Origin: JBDTMT01 sp033764095 | GTDB taxonomy: Bacteria > Desulfobacterota > Binatia > HRBIN30 > CADEER01 | Direction: 5' to 3' | NCBI GenBank assembly: GCA_033764095.1 | Contig: JANRJF010000034.1 | Coordinates: forward strand, 28,120 to 92,119 | DNA length: 64,000 nucleotides | Shown: positions 8,255-17,650 of the stretch, in pieces | Position numbering within the stretch: position 1 is the first letter of the stretch | Layout: every line of letters starts with the position of its first letter | Notes under the pieces: model-generated | Databases searched by the model: none | The model's input: the letters and a program-made list of their open reading frames with translations, nothing else | Told to the model about the DNA's origin: nothing | Position numbers and translations under genes: made by a program

Positions 8255-9505
8255 ATGCAGCCCGGCCTGTCGCGGCGGATGTTCATCGGTCTGGTCGCCG
8301 GCGCCGGCCTCGGCGTGCTGGCGCACCTGGTCGCCGGCGACAGCGCCGCGCTGGCGGCGCTGATCACCTACGGCACCGAGCCGATCGGCAAGATCTTCCT
8401 GCGCCTGCTGTTCATGCTCGTCCTGCCGCTGGTGCTGTCGGCGCTGGCGCTCGGCGTCGCCGAGCTGCGCGACCTGCGCCAGCTCGGGCGCATCGGGCTG
8501 AAGACGCTCGCCTACACCGTCGTCGTCACCAGCATCGCGGTGCTGGTCGGCGTCACGCTGGTCAACCTCATCCGTCCCGGCGACGGGCTGCCGCCGGCGC
8601 TGCGCGACACCTTGCAGTCGCGCGCCGCGGCGCCGCCGGCGGCGGCGCTCGGCGGCGGCGCCACCGGCGTCGACTTCCTCGTGCAGCTGGTGCCGGCCAA
8701 CGTCGTCAGGGCGATGGCCGACGGCGACATGCTGGCGGTGATGGTGTTCGCGCTGCTGCTCGGCATTGGCCTGGTGCTGACGCGCAGCGAGGCGACGCGC
8801 GCCTTCGAACAGGCGCTGCAGGGGCTCTACGACGTCACCATGCGGCTGCTCGGGCTGGTGATTCGCTTCGCGCCGATCGGCGTCGGCTGCCTGCTGTTCA
8901 CGCTCACCGCGCGCCTCGGCTACGACATCCTGAACCAGCTCGGCTGGTACGTGCTGGTGGTGGTGCTGGCGCTGGCGATCCAGCAGTTCGGCGTCTACTC
9001 CGCCTCGGTCGCCTGGCTGGGCGGCATGTCGCCGCTGTTCTTCTTCCGCGCCGTGCGGCCGGCGGTGGTCACCGCCTTCTCCACCGCCTCGAGCAACGCG
9101 ACCCTGCCGACGGCATTGCAGGTGGCGGAGGAGAACCTGCGCCTGCCGGCGCACGTCAGCCGCTTCGTGCTCAGCATCGGCTCGACCGCCAACCAGAACG
9201 GCACCGCACTGTTCGAGGGCGTCACCGTGCTCTTCCTGGCGCAGTTCTACGGCGTCGAGCTGGCGCTGGCGCAGCAGATCCTGGTCGTCTTCATCTGCGT
9301 GCTCGGCGGCATCGGCACCGCCGGCGTGCCGGCCGGCTCGATCCCGGTCATCGCCATGATCCTCGGCCTGGTCGGCGTGCCGCCCGACGGCATCGGCATC
9401 ATCCTCGGCGTCGACCGCATCCTCGACATGTGCCGCACCACCGTGAACGTCACCGGCGACCTCGCCGCCGCGGTGGTGGTCAGCCGCGGCGAGACGCAGC
9501 ACTGA
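8255..9505 (+). CDS. Dicarboxylate/amino acid:cation symporter (DAACS family)
   Basis: 416-residue inner-membrane secondary transporter that would take up dicarboxylates or acidic amino acids with Na+ or H+. Family landmarks are visible in order: many membrane helices, the serine-rich re-entrant hairpin 'TAFSTASSNATLPT' (about 272-285), the helix-7 motif as 'NQNGTALFEG' (family NMDGT), the second hairpin 'GTAGVPAGSI', and 'VDRILDMCRTTVNVTGD' near the end. The Gln-Asn in place of Met-Asp in helix 7 and VPAGS in place of the usual PG may change ion or substrate choice. Length is normal for GltP/DctA relatives. No clear Shine-Dalgarno before ATG 8255. Stands alone. Confidence 0.9.
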   Translation: MQPGLSRRMFIGLVAGAGLGVLAHLVAGDSAALAALITYGTEPIGKIFLRLLFMLVLPLVLSALALGVAELRDLRQLGRIGLKTLAYTVVVTSIAVLVGVTLVNLIRPGDGLPPALRDTLQSRAAAPPAAALGGGATGVDFLVQLVPANVVRAMADGDMLAVMVFALLLGIGLVLTRSEATRAFEQALQGLYDVTMRLLGLVIRFAPIGVGCLLFTLTARLGYDILNQLGWYVLVVVLALAIQQFGVYSASVAWLGGMSPLFFFRAVRPAVVTAFSTASSNATLPTALQVAEENLRLPAHVSRFVLSIGSTANQNGTALFEGVTVLFLAQFYGVELALAQQILVVFICVLGGIGTAGVPAGSIPVIAMILGLVGVPPDGIGIILGVDRILDMCRTTVNVTGDLAAAVVVSRGETQH

Positions 9506-9521
9506 GCCCGACTTCGTCCGT

Positions 9522-9534
9522 AGGGATTTCCCCC
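9522..9534 (+). promoter_or_regulatory. AGGGATTTCCCCC motif upstream of the TSP3 giant gene
   Basis: A dyad-like AGGG-W-TTTCCC motif 58 bases before the start of the giant repeat protein. A very similar motif (AAGGGTTTTCCC) sits within a candidate promoter upstream of the small secreted protein at 57776. Both genes encode exported proteins and have a G-rich Shine-Dalgarno (GGGGGAA). Function as a shared operator is inference. Confidence 0.35.
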
Positions 9535-9591
9535 AATTGATCGACTCGGTGCCGCTCGACTAAGTCGAAGAGCGGGACGCGAGGGGGAACG

Positions 9592-12500
9592 ATGACGGCA
9601 GGCCTTCTGGGCGGTCGGTTGGTCGCGGCGTGGCTTGCCGTCTGGTTGTTGATCCACGCGCCGGCGGCGGCGGCGCAGACGTGCAGCGACTACGACGGCG
9701 ACGGCCTGTGCAACACGGTCGACAACTGCCGCTACGTCGCCAACCCCGACCAGGCCGACGGCGACGGCGACGGCGCGGGCGACGTCTGCGACATCTGTCC
9801 GGCGCTATATGATCCGTTGCAGGGCGACTACGACGGCAACGGCGTCGGCGACCTCTGCCAGGTCTGTCCGGTCAACCAGGACTACGACGGCGACCAGCTG
9901 TGCAACGGGCAGGACAACTGCCTGTACGCGCCCAATCCCGATCAACTCGACAGCGACGCCGATGCGATCGGCGACACCTGCGACAACTGTCCGGCGCTCG
10001 CCAACCCCACCCAGGCGGATGCCGACGGCAACGGTCGCGGCGACCTGTGCCAGACGTGCGCGGCCGGAACCGACTACGACGGCGACGACGTCTGCAACGG
10101 CGCCGACAACTGCATCTACGACCGCAACGCCGACCAGGCGAACGGCGATGGCGATCCGTTCGGTGACGCCTGCGACAATTGCGTCGGCGCCGGACTCGAC
10201 AACGACGGCGACGGCGTCTGCGATCCGCTCGACAACTGCGACTACCGGCCGAATCCCGATCAACTCGACAGCGACGCGGACGGAATCGGCGATGCCTGCG
10301 ACAACTGCGCGGTGGTGTTCAATCCGCTGCAGGCCGACCGCGACTCCAACGGGCGCGGCGATGCCTGCCAGAGCTGTCCGTCCTTCAACGACGACGACGG
10401 CGACGACACCTGCAACGGCGTCGACAACTGCCGATACGATGCGAATCCCGATCAACAGAACGGCGACGGCGATGCGTACGGCGACGCCTGCGACAACTGT
10501 GTCGGGCAGGGCCTCGACGACGACGGCGACGCGGCGTGCGATCCGGTCGACAACTGCCTGTACACGTACAACGCCGATCAGCTCGACGGCGACGGCGATG
10601 GGCGCGGCGATGCCTGCGACAACTGCCCGGCGCTCGCCAATCCCGCGCAGACCGACAGCGACTACAACGGCGTCGGCGACGCCTGCCAGACCTGCCCGCT
10701 CAACGGCGACTACGACGGCGACGAGATCTGCACGGCCGCCGACAACTGCCCGTACGACCGGAATCCTGCGCAGACCGACGGCGACGGCGACGGTGCCGGC
10801 GACGCCTGCGATGGTTGCGTCGGTCCGGGTACCACCGATCGCGACCACGACGGCATCTGTGAGCCGACCGACAACTGTTTCTACTATCCGAACCCGTCAC
10901 AGACCGATTCGGACGGCGATGGCGCCGGCGACGGGTGCGACGGCTGTTTCGGGCCGGGCACCAGCGACTACGACAACGACGCGGCCTGCGATGCGGGCGA
11001 CAACTGCCCCTACACCCCGAACCCGGACCAGGCGGACGGCGACGGCGACGGCCTCGGCGACCTGTGCGACGACTGCGTCGGACCCGGGCTCGGCGACTAC
11101 GACCAGGACGGCGCCTGCAACCAGGTCGACAACTGCTCCTACACGCCCAACCCGGATCAGGCCGACCCGGACGGCGACGGGCTCGGCAGCGCCTGCGACA
11201 ACTGCCCGACGGCCGCCAATCCGAACCAGAGCGATGCCGACTCCAATGGCCTTGGCGACGCCTGCCAGCTCTGTGCGCTGAATACCGATCGCGACGGCGA
11301 TCAGGTCTGCGTCGCCACCGACAACTGCCCGTCGACCCGCAACACCGATCAGACCGACACCGATCACGACGGCCTCGGCGACGCCTGCGACAACTGCCCG
11401 GCGGTCGCCAACCTCGACCAGCGCGACGCCGACTCCAACGGGCGCGGCGATGCCTGCCAGCGCTGCCCGCAGTTCACCGACGGCGACGGCGACGAGGTCT
11501 GCTACCCGCACGACAACTGCGTGTATCGGCCCAACACCGACCAGGCGGACAGCGACGGCGATACGATCGGCGATGCCTGCGACGACTGCGCCGGGCCGGG
11601 CCTGGACGGTGACGGCGACGGCATCTGCGCCATCGACGACAACTGCGTCGGCACCTTCAACCCCGATCAGGCCGACAGCGACGGCGATGGCAGCGGCGAC
11701 GTCTGCGACAACTGCCCGGCGGTCGCCAACCTCGACCAGAAGAACGCGGACTACGACCAGCTCGGCGACGCCTGCGACGCCTGCGTCGGCGACTTCTGGT
11801 TCGACTACGACCAGGACGGTTTCTGCGACGAGGCGAGCCAGTGCCCGCTCGGCTGCGACAATTGCGCCGGCGTCGCCAATCCCGACCAGACCGACGCCGA
11901 CGCCGACGGGGTCGGCGACGTCTGCGACATCTGCGTCGGGGCCGGCGGTCGCGACACCGACCACGACGGCGCCTGCGACAGCGCCGACGGCTGTCGCAAC
12001 TACTACGACCCCGCCCAGTCGGATGCGGACGGCGACGGCGTCGGGGACTTCTGCGACAACTGCCCGGACACGTTCAACCCGACGCAGCGCGACGCCAACC
12101 AGGACGGCGAGGGCGATGCCTGCGATCGCTGCCCGGTGGCCGACGACGGCGACCGCGACGGCATCTGCGGCAGCGGCGACCTCTGTCCCGACAACCCCGA
12201 TCCCGATCAGCTCGACGACGACGGCGACGGGCTCGGCAACGCCTGCGACAACTGTCCGGCGGTCGTCAACCCGGACCAGGCCGACAGTGATTTCAACGGC
12301 GTCGGCGACGCCTGCCAGAGCTGCCCGTTGCGCGGCGACGACGACGGCGACCGCAGCTGCGACACGGTCGACAACTGCCCCGGTCAGTCGAACCCCGATC
12401 AGCGCGACGGCGACGGCGACGGACGCGGCGACCCGTGCGACAACTGCCCGAGCGCCGCCAACGCGACGCAGCTCGACAGCGACGGCAACGGCGTCGGCGA

Positions 12501-14784
12501 CGCCTGCCAGGCCTGCCCGCTGTTCGCCGACGGCGATGCCGACGAGATCTGCGCGCCGCTCGACAACTGCGAGTACAGCCCCAACCCCGAGCAGACCGAC
12601 GGCGACGGCGACGGCTACGGCGATACGTGCGACCGCTGTCTCGGCCCCGGCACCGACGACTACGACGACGACGGGGTGTGCAACGACGCCGACGTCTGCC
12701 TCTTCTACTACGATCCGCTGCAGACCGACTCGGACGGCGACGGCCTCGGCGATCGCTGCGACAACTGCGCCGGACCGGGCCTCGACAACGACGGCGACAC
12801 CGTCTGCGACGCGGTCGACAACTGCCTGGGCACGGGCAACCCGGACCAGCTCGACGGCGACGCGGACGGCGACGGCGACGCCTGCGACAACTGCCCGGCG
12901 GTCGCCAATCCGGACCAGGCGGACTTCGATTACAACCGCGTCGGCGACGCCTGTCAGCGCTGCGCGCCGTACGACGACTACGACGCCGACAACGTCTGTT
13001 CCGCACTCGACAACTGTCCGTACGCGTTCAACCCGACCCAGGCCGACGGCGACGGCGACGGCGTCGGCGACGCCTGCGACCACTGCAGCGCCGCCGGCAG
13101 CGACGACTACGACGGCGATGGCGCCTGCGATTCGACCGACAACTGCCGCTATCGCAGCAACCCCGACCAGGCCGACGCCGACAACGACGCCGTCGGCGAC
13201 CTCTGCGACAACTGCGTGAACGTCGCCAACCCCAGCCAACGCGACGACGACGGCAACAGCCTCGGCAACGCCTGCCAGCTCTGTCCACCCTACGGCGACG
13301 CCGACCGCGACGACGTGTGCCTGCCGCTCGACAACTGCCCGTACGCGTCCAATCCCAGTCAGAGCGACACCGACGGCGACGGCGCCGGCGACCCCTGCGA
13401 CGCCTGCGACGGAAACGGCGCCAACGACTACGACGGCGACGGCGTCTGCGATCCGGCCGACAATTGCCGCACGCGGTACAACCCGAGCCAGGACGACGGC
13501 GACGGCGACGGCAGCGGCGACGCCTGCGACAACTGCGCCGCGCTCGCCAACCCGGACCAGGTCAACCGCGACGGCGACAGCACCGGCGACGCCTGCGACC
13601 CGTGCCCGCTCGACGGGTACAGCGACTACGACGGCGACGGCTTCTGTGGATATCCGCAGCAGTGCCCGAGCGGCTGCGACGACTGCCCGTTCGACTTCGA
13701 TCTCGAGCAGTCCGACGCCGACCACGACGGCTACGGCGACGAGTGCGACAGCTGCCCGGGTGACGGCACCTACGACGGCGATTCCGATGGGATCTGCGAC
13801 GAGGTCGACAATTGCCGCTTCGCCGCGAACCACAATCAGTACGACGAGGACGGCGACGGACGCGGCGACCTGTGCGACAACTGCCCGGCGGTCTTCAACC
13901 CGGACCAGGCGGACGGCGACTACGACCAGTTCGGCGACGCCTGCGACGACTGCAGCAGCTACGACTACGACAACGACGCGGTGTGCAACGGCGAGGACAA
14001 CTGCCCGTTCGCGTTCAACCCGACCCAGGCGGATCCCGATCACGACGGCGTCGGGAGCGGCTGCGACAACTGTCCGAGCGTTCCCAACCGCGGCCAGGAC
14101 GATGTCGACTCCAACGGCGTCGGCGACGTCTGCGAGCGCTGCACCGGCGACGATGCCGATCGCGACGGGATCTGCGACGAGACGGACAACTGCCCGACCC
14201 GCGCCAACCCGAGCCAGATCGACAGCGACGGCAACGGCGTCGGCGATGCCTGCCAGCTCTGCTTCGACACGCCGCGCGCCAGCTGTCGCCGCCCGATCCG
14301 GGCCGGCGCGTCGCGCCTGACGCTGCGCGATCGGCGCCGCGACCTGCTGCGCTGGGAGTGGCGGCGCGGCGCCGACACGCCGCTCGGCACGCTCGGCAAC
14401 CCGCTCGCCAGCACCGCCTACGCGCTGTGCCTGTACAGCGGCGCGCCGACCCGTCTCGCCTACGAAGTCGTCGTCGCCGCCGGCGGCGAGTGCGACGGCC
14501 ACCCGTGCTGGTCGGCGCAGGGCGCCGACGGCTGGCGCTGGAAGGGCCGCGGATCACACCCCGGCGGCATGCGCGAGCTCCGCCTGCAGGCCGGCGCCGC
14601 CGGCGACGCGCACTTCTCGCTGCTCGCCAAGAGCGACGCACTGCAACTTCCCGTCCTGCCGATGGACGGCAACGCGGCGGTGATCGCACAGCTGGTCAAC
14701 GATCAGGGTTATTGCTGGGAAGCGCGCTTCGTCGCCCCGCATTCGGAGAACTCCGCCACCACGTTCACCGACCGGTCCCAATAG
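9592..14784 (+). CDS. Giant secreted thrombospondin type-3-like calcium-binding repeat protein
   Basis: 1730 residues. Signal peptide (about 1-28, ending APAAAAQ), then about 1530 residues of uninterrupted Asp/Cys-rich repeats of the form D-x-D-G-D-G-x-x-D-x-C-D-N-C-P-x-x-x-N-P-D-Q. By eye I count about 40 exact DNC units and roughly 60 including variants. This is the thrombospondin type-3 pattern: Asp side chains coordinate Ca2+ and Cys residues pair. A different C-terminal domain (about 1558-1730) has no repeats but has Cys and aromatic residues, for example 'DLLRWEWRRGADTPLG' and 'PCWSAQGADGWRWKGRG'. There is no C-terminal anchor, so it is probably secreted or cell-associated through the last domain. 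Start at 9592 has GAGGGGGAAC directly upstream. The reading frame is intact throughout. Confidence 0.88.
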   Translation: MTAGLLGGRLVAAWLAVWLLIHAPAAAAQTCSDYDGDGLCNTVDNCRYVANPDQADGDGDGAGDVCDICPALYDPLQGDYDGNGVGDLCQVCPVNQDYDGDQLCNGQDNCLYAPNPDQLDSDADAIGDTCDNCPALANPTQADADGNGRGDLCQTCAAGTDYDGDDVCNGADNCIYDRNADQANGDGDPFGDACDNCVGAGLDNDGDGVCDPLDNCDYRPNPDQLDSDADGIGDACDNCAVVFNPLQADRDSNGRGDACQSCPSFNDDDGDDTCNGVDNCRYDANPDQQNGDGDAYGDACDNCVGQGLDDDGDAACDPVDNCLYTYNADQLDGDGDGRGDACDNCPALANPAQTDSDYNGVGDACQTCPLNGDYDGDEICTAADNCPYDRNPAQTDGDGDGAGDACDGCVGPGTTDRDHDGICEPTDNCFYYPNPSQTDSDGDGAGDGCDGCFGPGTSDYDNDAACDAGDNCPYTPNPDQADGDGDGLGDLCDDCVGPGLGDYDQDGACNQVDNCSYTPNPDQADPDGDGLGSACDNCPTAANPNQSDADSNGLGDACQLCALNTDRDGDQVCVATDNCPSTRNTDQTDTDHDGLGDACDNCPAVANLDQRDADSNGRGDACQRCPQFTDGDGDEVCYPHDNCVYRPNTDQADSDGDTIGDACDDCAGPGLDGDGDGICAIDDNCVGTFNPDQADSDGDGSGDVCDNCPAVANLDQKNADYDQLGDACDACVGDFWFDYDQDGFCDEASQCPLGCDNCAGVANPDQTDADADGVGDVCDICVGAGGRDTDHDGACDSADGCRNYYDPAQSDADGDGVGDFCDNCPDTFNPTQRDANQDGEGDACDRCPVADDGDRDGICGSGDLCPDNPDPDQLDDDGDGLGNACDNCPAVVNPDQADSDFNGVGDACQSCPLRGDDDGDRSCDTVDNCPGQSNPDQRDGDGDGRGDPCDNCPSAANATQLDSDGNGVGDACQACPLFADGDADEICAPLDNCEYSPNPEQTDGDGDGYGDTCDRCLGPGTDDYDDDGVCNDADVCLFYYDPLQTDSDGDGLGDRCDNCAGPGLDNDGDTVCDAVDNCLGTGNPDQLDGDADGDGDACDNCPAVANPDQADFDYNRVGDACQRCAPYDDYDADNVCSALDNCPYAFNPTQADGDGDGVGDACDHCSAAGSDDYDGDGACDSTDNCRYRSNPDQADADNDAVGDLCDNCVNVANPSQRDDDGNSLGNACQLCPPYGDADRDDVCLPLDNCPYASNPSQSDTDGDGAGDPCDACDGNGANDYDGDGVCDPADNCRTRYNPSQDDGDGDGSGDACDNCAALANPDQVNRDGDSTGDACDPCPLDGYSDYDGDGFCGYPQQCPSGCDDCPFDFDLEQSDADHDGYGDECDSCPGDGTYDGDSDGICDEVDNCRFAANHNQYDEDGDGRGDLCDNCPAVFNPDQADGDYDQFGDACDDCSSYDYDNDAVCNGEDNCPFAFNPTQADPDHDGVGSGCDNCPSVPNRGQDDVDSNGVGDVCERCTGDDADRDGICDETDNCPTRANPSQIDSDGNGVGDACQLCFDTPRASCRRPIRAGASRLTLRDRRRDLLRWEWRRGADTPLGTLGNPLASTAYALCLYSGAPTRLAYEVVVAAGGECDGHPCWSAQGADGWRWKGRGSHPGGMRELRLQAGAAGDAHFSLLAKSDALQLPVLPMDGNAAVIAQLVNDQGYCWEARFVAPHSENSATTFTDRSQ

Positions 14785-14800
14785 CGGCGGCGCGCCGCGC

Positions 14801-16231
14801 TCAGCTGCCCGGCCCGCACTCCTCCAGGGAACGCAGCGGGCCGCGCAGCTTGAGGCGCGTGCTCAGGTCGCGCAGCGCGGTGCGAATGCCCTCCTCGACC
14901 ACCGGGTGGTAGAAGGGCATGTCGAGCGTCTCCTCGACGGTGAGGCCGGCCTGCACGGCCCAGGCGAGCAGGTGCGCGGTGTGCTCGACGCGCGGGCCGA
15001 ACATCTCGGCGCCGATCAGCGTGCCGCACTCGCGCGTCGCGTAGACGCGCACCATGCCGGCGTTCTGGCGCATGACGCGGGCGCGGCCCTGGTCGCCATA
15101 GTCGACGCAGCCGACCTCGTGCTCGCCCTGGCGCAGCTCGCTGAAGCGCGCCCCGACCATCGCCAGGTTGGGCTCGGTGAAGGCGATCAGCAGCGGCACC
15201 CGCCGGTGCTGGGCGCGCACCTCGGGAAAGCGCGCCGCGTTGCTGCCGGCGATGCGGCCCTCGTCGGCCGCCTCGTGCAGCACCGGGCGGTAGTTGCTGA
15301 CGTCGCCGGCGAGGAAGATCGGCGCATCGCCGCACTGCATGGTGTGGGTGTCGATGGTCGGCACGCCCTGCGCGTCGAGCGCCAGGCCGGTGTGCTCCAG
15401 GCCGAGATCGGCGAGGTTGGGCGTGCGGCCGGCGCTCGACAGGATGGCGGCGACGCGTCGCTCGCCGCGCCCGCCGGCGGTGTCGGTCCAGCGCACGAGG
15501 AAGCCGCCGCCGTCGCGCTGCACCGCAATGCTGGCGTTGCAGTGTATGTCGAGCTCCGCCGCCATCGCCGCGCTGACGCTGGCGCGCACCACCGGATCGG
15601 TGAGCGGGCCGAGCAGGTCGCGGCGCGCGAACAGCGTCGTACGCACGCCGAGGCGGTGCAGCGCCTGCCCGACCTCCAGGCCGATGACCCCGGTGCCGAC
15701 CACGGCGATCGACTCCGGCAGGTCGGCGAGCTCGAAGGCGTTCTCGTTGGTCAGCACCGCATCCCACACCGCGGCGAGCGACGGCGGGATCTTCGGCGTC
15801 GAGCCGGTGGCGATGACCACGGCGCGCGCCTCGACGCGGGTGTGGTCATCCACCTGCAACGTCGTCGGCGCGACGAAACGCGCGTGGCCGCGCAAGCGCT
15901 GCTCGGGCGGGATCGCCTCGACGCCGTCGAGCACGAAGCCGACGAAGCGATCGCGCTCCGCCTGCACGCGCCGCAGCACCGCGCGCCCGTCCACCCGCAC
16001 GCCGTCCGGCACCTGGATGCCGAAGTGCGGCGCGGCGCGCACCGCGTGCGCCGCCTCGGCGGCAGCGATCAACAGCTTCGACGGCATGCAGCCGACCCGC
16101 GCGCAGGTCGTCCCCCACGGACCACCCTCGATCAGCACCGCCGACTTCCCCGCCTCCACCACCGCCCGCCGCGCTCCCAGCCCAGCGGTCCCGCCGCCGA
16201 TGACGGCGACGTCCACTCGCATGACCTGCAT
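14801..16231 (-). CDS. FAD/NAD-dependent pyridine nucleotide-disulfide oxidoreductase (dihydrolipoyl dehydrogenase-like)
   Basis: 476-residue class I disulfide reductase. FAD-binding 'GGGTAGLGARR' at the N-terminus, redox-active Cys pair 'TTCARVGCMPSK' (about 44-55), NAD-binding 'VGTGVIGLEVGQALHRLG', 'IFLAGDV' and the C-terminal catalytic 'HPVVEEG'. The CX4C spacing and HPxxxE ending fit dihydrolipoyl dehydrogenases and their orphan relatives; MerA is less likely because its extra C-terminal Cys pair is absent. No 2-oxoacid dehydrogenase genes are nearby, so the natural disulfide substrate is open. Start at 16231 has a strong GGAGGTGAC directly upstream. The promoter-side gap to the monooxygenase gene carries the repeat at 16261. 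Confidence 0.88.
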   Translation of the reverse strand: MQVMRVDVAVIGGGTAGLGARRAVVEAGKSAVLIEGGPWGTTCARVGCMPSKLLIAAAEAAHAVRAAPHFGIQVPDGVRVDGRAVLRRVQAERDRFVGFVLDGVEAIPPEQRLRGHARFVAPTTLQVDDHTRVEARAVVIATGSTPKIPPSLAAVWDAVLTNENAFELADLPESIAVVGTGVIGLEVGQALHRLGVRTTLFARRDLLGPLTDPVVRASVSAAMAAELDIHCNASIAVQRDGGGFLVRWTDTAGGRGERRVAAILSSAGRTPNLADLGLEHTGLALDAQGVPTIDTHTMQCGDAPIFLAGDVSNYRPVLHEAADEGRIAGSNAARFPEVRAQHRRVPLLIAFTEPNLAMVGARFSELRQGEHEVGCVDYGDQGRARVMRQNAGMVRVYATRECGTLIGAEMFGPRVEHTAHLLAWAVQAGLTVEETLDMPFYHPVVEEGIRTALRDLSTRLKLRGPLRSLEECGPGS

Positions 16232-16260
16232 GTCACCTCCGCGCTTTGGCCTGAACCGCC

Positions 16261-16355
16261 TGACCAGTAACCCAGTAACCGGTGACCGGTGACCAGTCCG
16301 AACTGGGCGTGTGTCGACAACCGCGGACCGGTCACCGGTCACCGGTCACTGGTCA
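16261..16355. repeat. Inverted word repeat, ACCGGTGACC family
   Basis: Left arm TGACCAGTAACCCAGTAACC and on (16261-16296), right arm GACCGGTCACCGGTCACCGG and on (16326-16355). Within each arm GGTGACC or GGTCACC is tandemly repeated, and ACCGGT is itself palindromic. It fills most of the gap between two minus-strand genes, just 30 bases upstream of the oxidoreductase start. Confidence 0.8.
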
Positions 16356-16367
16356 CGCTCTTGCTCC

Positions 16368-16670
16368 TCACATCATCTTCACCACGCCGCTGACCTCGTA
16401 GCGGTCGATCGACGGCGGACCGGCGACCATCGCGGGGATGGCGGCGTTGAACTCGGCCATGTGCGGCGTCTGGAAATGGGCGGTGAGCGCGGCCTCGTTC
16501 TCCCACTCCTCGAAGATGAAGAAGGTGTTGGGGTCGGCGAGGTCGCTGTAGAAGCGGTACGATTTGCACCCTGGCTCGGCCTGGGTGGCGGCGGCCATCT
16601 TCAGCGCCGCGGCGACGGCCTCGGCGCGGCGGTCGGGGCGCACGGGAACACGTCCGGCTACGATCAGCAT
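16368..16670 (-). CDS. Antibiotic biosynthesis monooxygenase (ABM)-family protein
   Basis: 100-residue small dimeric ferredoxin-like fold. 'EPGCKSYRFYSDLADPNTFF', 'FEEWENEAAL' and 'AHFQTPHMAEF' are the typical ABM/YgiN pattern. Such proteins are quinol monooxygenases or heme or aldehyde-modifying enzymes, often in oxidative-stress contexts; which one cannot be read here. The start has GGAGGA 11 bases upstream. It precedes the disulfide oxidoreductase on the same strand with 136 bp between, mostly the repeat element, so co-transcription is possible. Confidence 0.82.
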   Translation of the reverse strand: MLIVAGRVPVRPDRRAEAVAAALKMAAATQAEPGCKSYRFYSDLADPNTFFIFEEWENEAALTAHFQTPHMAEFNAAIPAMVAGPPSIDRYEVSGVVKMM

Positions 16671-16769
16671 CGCGGGGAATCCTCCGGCCGCGCCTCTACC
16701 ACGGAGACGAGCAATCCGTCATAGCGCCGAGGGCTGGAGCGGCGTGCGGGCAGGTGCGATAGGGGCCGC

Positions 16770-17483
16770 ATGCTGGATGGCGCACCGCTGCTGCTCAGTG
16801 CCGCGACCATCGGCGTGCTGCACACGGCCCTCGGGCCGGACCACTCGTTGCCGTTCATCGCGCTGGCGCGCGCGCGCCACTGGTCGGGCCGCCGCACGGC
16901 GCTGATCACGACGCTGTGCGGCCTGGCGCACGTCGGTAGCTCGGCGCTGCTCGGCCTGATCGGCGTCGGGCTGGGCAGCGCCGTCTTCCATCTCGAGCGG
17001 GTCGAGGCGGCGCGCGGCCCGATCGCCGCCTGGCTGATGCTCGGCTTCGGTCTCGCCTATGCCGCCTGGGGCGTGCGGCGCGCGCTGCGCGGCGACGGCC
17101 ATGCCCATTCGCACGCGCACGCCGACGGCACCCGGCACCGCCATCCGCACCGCCATGACGGCGCGCACGTGCATCCGCACGATGCGGCGGAGGATGGGGC
17201 GCGGACGCTGACCGTCTGGACGCTGTTCCTCATCTTCGGCTTCGGCCCCTGCGAGCCGCTGATCCCGCTGCTGCTCTATCCGGCCGCCACCGGTGGGGTG
17301 GCGCAGGCGGCGCTGGTGGTCACCGTGTTCGGCCTGGCGACCATCGCGACGATGCTCGCGGTGGTCTTCGCCGCGCTGGCGCTGGCGCCGCCGCAGGGTT
17401 GGCCGCGCCTGGCGCGCTGGGAACATGCGCTCGCCGGACTGGTGGTCGCCGGCTGCGGCGCGGCGATGACCGCCGGGCTCTGA
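16770..17483 (+). CDS. NiCoT/NicO-like membrane transporter with His-rich loop
   Basis: 237 residues, about six helices. The first helix contains 'HTALGPDHSLPFIAL', the H-x4-D-H metal signature of nickel/cobalt transporters and UreH relatives. A cytoplasmic or periplasmic loop (about 110-140) is packed with His ('HAHSHAHADGTRHRHPHRHD'), typical of NicO/RcnA proteins, and 'FIFGFGPCEPLIPLL' follows. Probably moves Ni2+ or Co2+; direction and metal are inference. ATG 16770 with AGGGG five bases upstream. Divergent from the ABM gene, 99 bp apart. Confidence 0.78.
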   Translation: MLDGAPLLLSAATIGVLHTALGPDHSLPFIALARARHWSGRRTALITTLCGLAHVGSSALLGLIGVGLGSAVFHLERVEAARGPIAAWLMLGFGLAYAAWGVRRALRGDGHAHSHAHADGTRHRHPHRHDGAHVHPHDAAEDGARTLTVWTLFLIFGFGPCEPLIPLLLYPAATGGVAQAALVVTVFGLATIATMLAVVFAALALAPPQGWPRLARWEHALAGLVVAGCGAAMTAGL

Positions 17484-17650
17484 CCGCCGCTGGCACCGCC
17501 GCTCGCCGCGTGCGGCTGGCGCAGTCGCGACACTGCGGCACGCGGCACCGCCAATCGTAGCCGCGCCTGGCGCGCCGTGCCCTGGTTCTTGCTAAGCGAG
17601 ACGGTGCGATGCTGCGCGTGCTGCAGACGATCATCGGGTGGGAGTGGCCG

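Noticed and set aside
10897..14502. 1201-residue open frame on the minus strand, Val/Ala-rich
   Set aside because: It mirrors the Asp/Gly codons of the TSP3 repeats (GAC read as GTC, GGC as GCC). No start context, no domain, and the plus-strand protein is clear.
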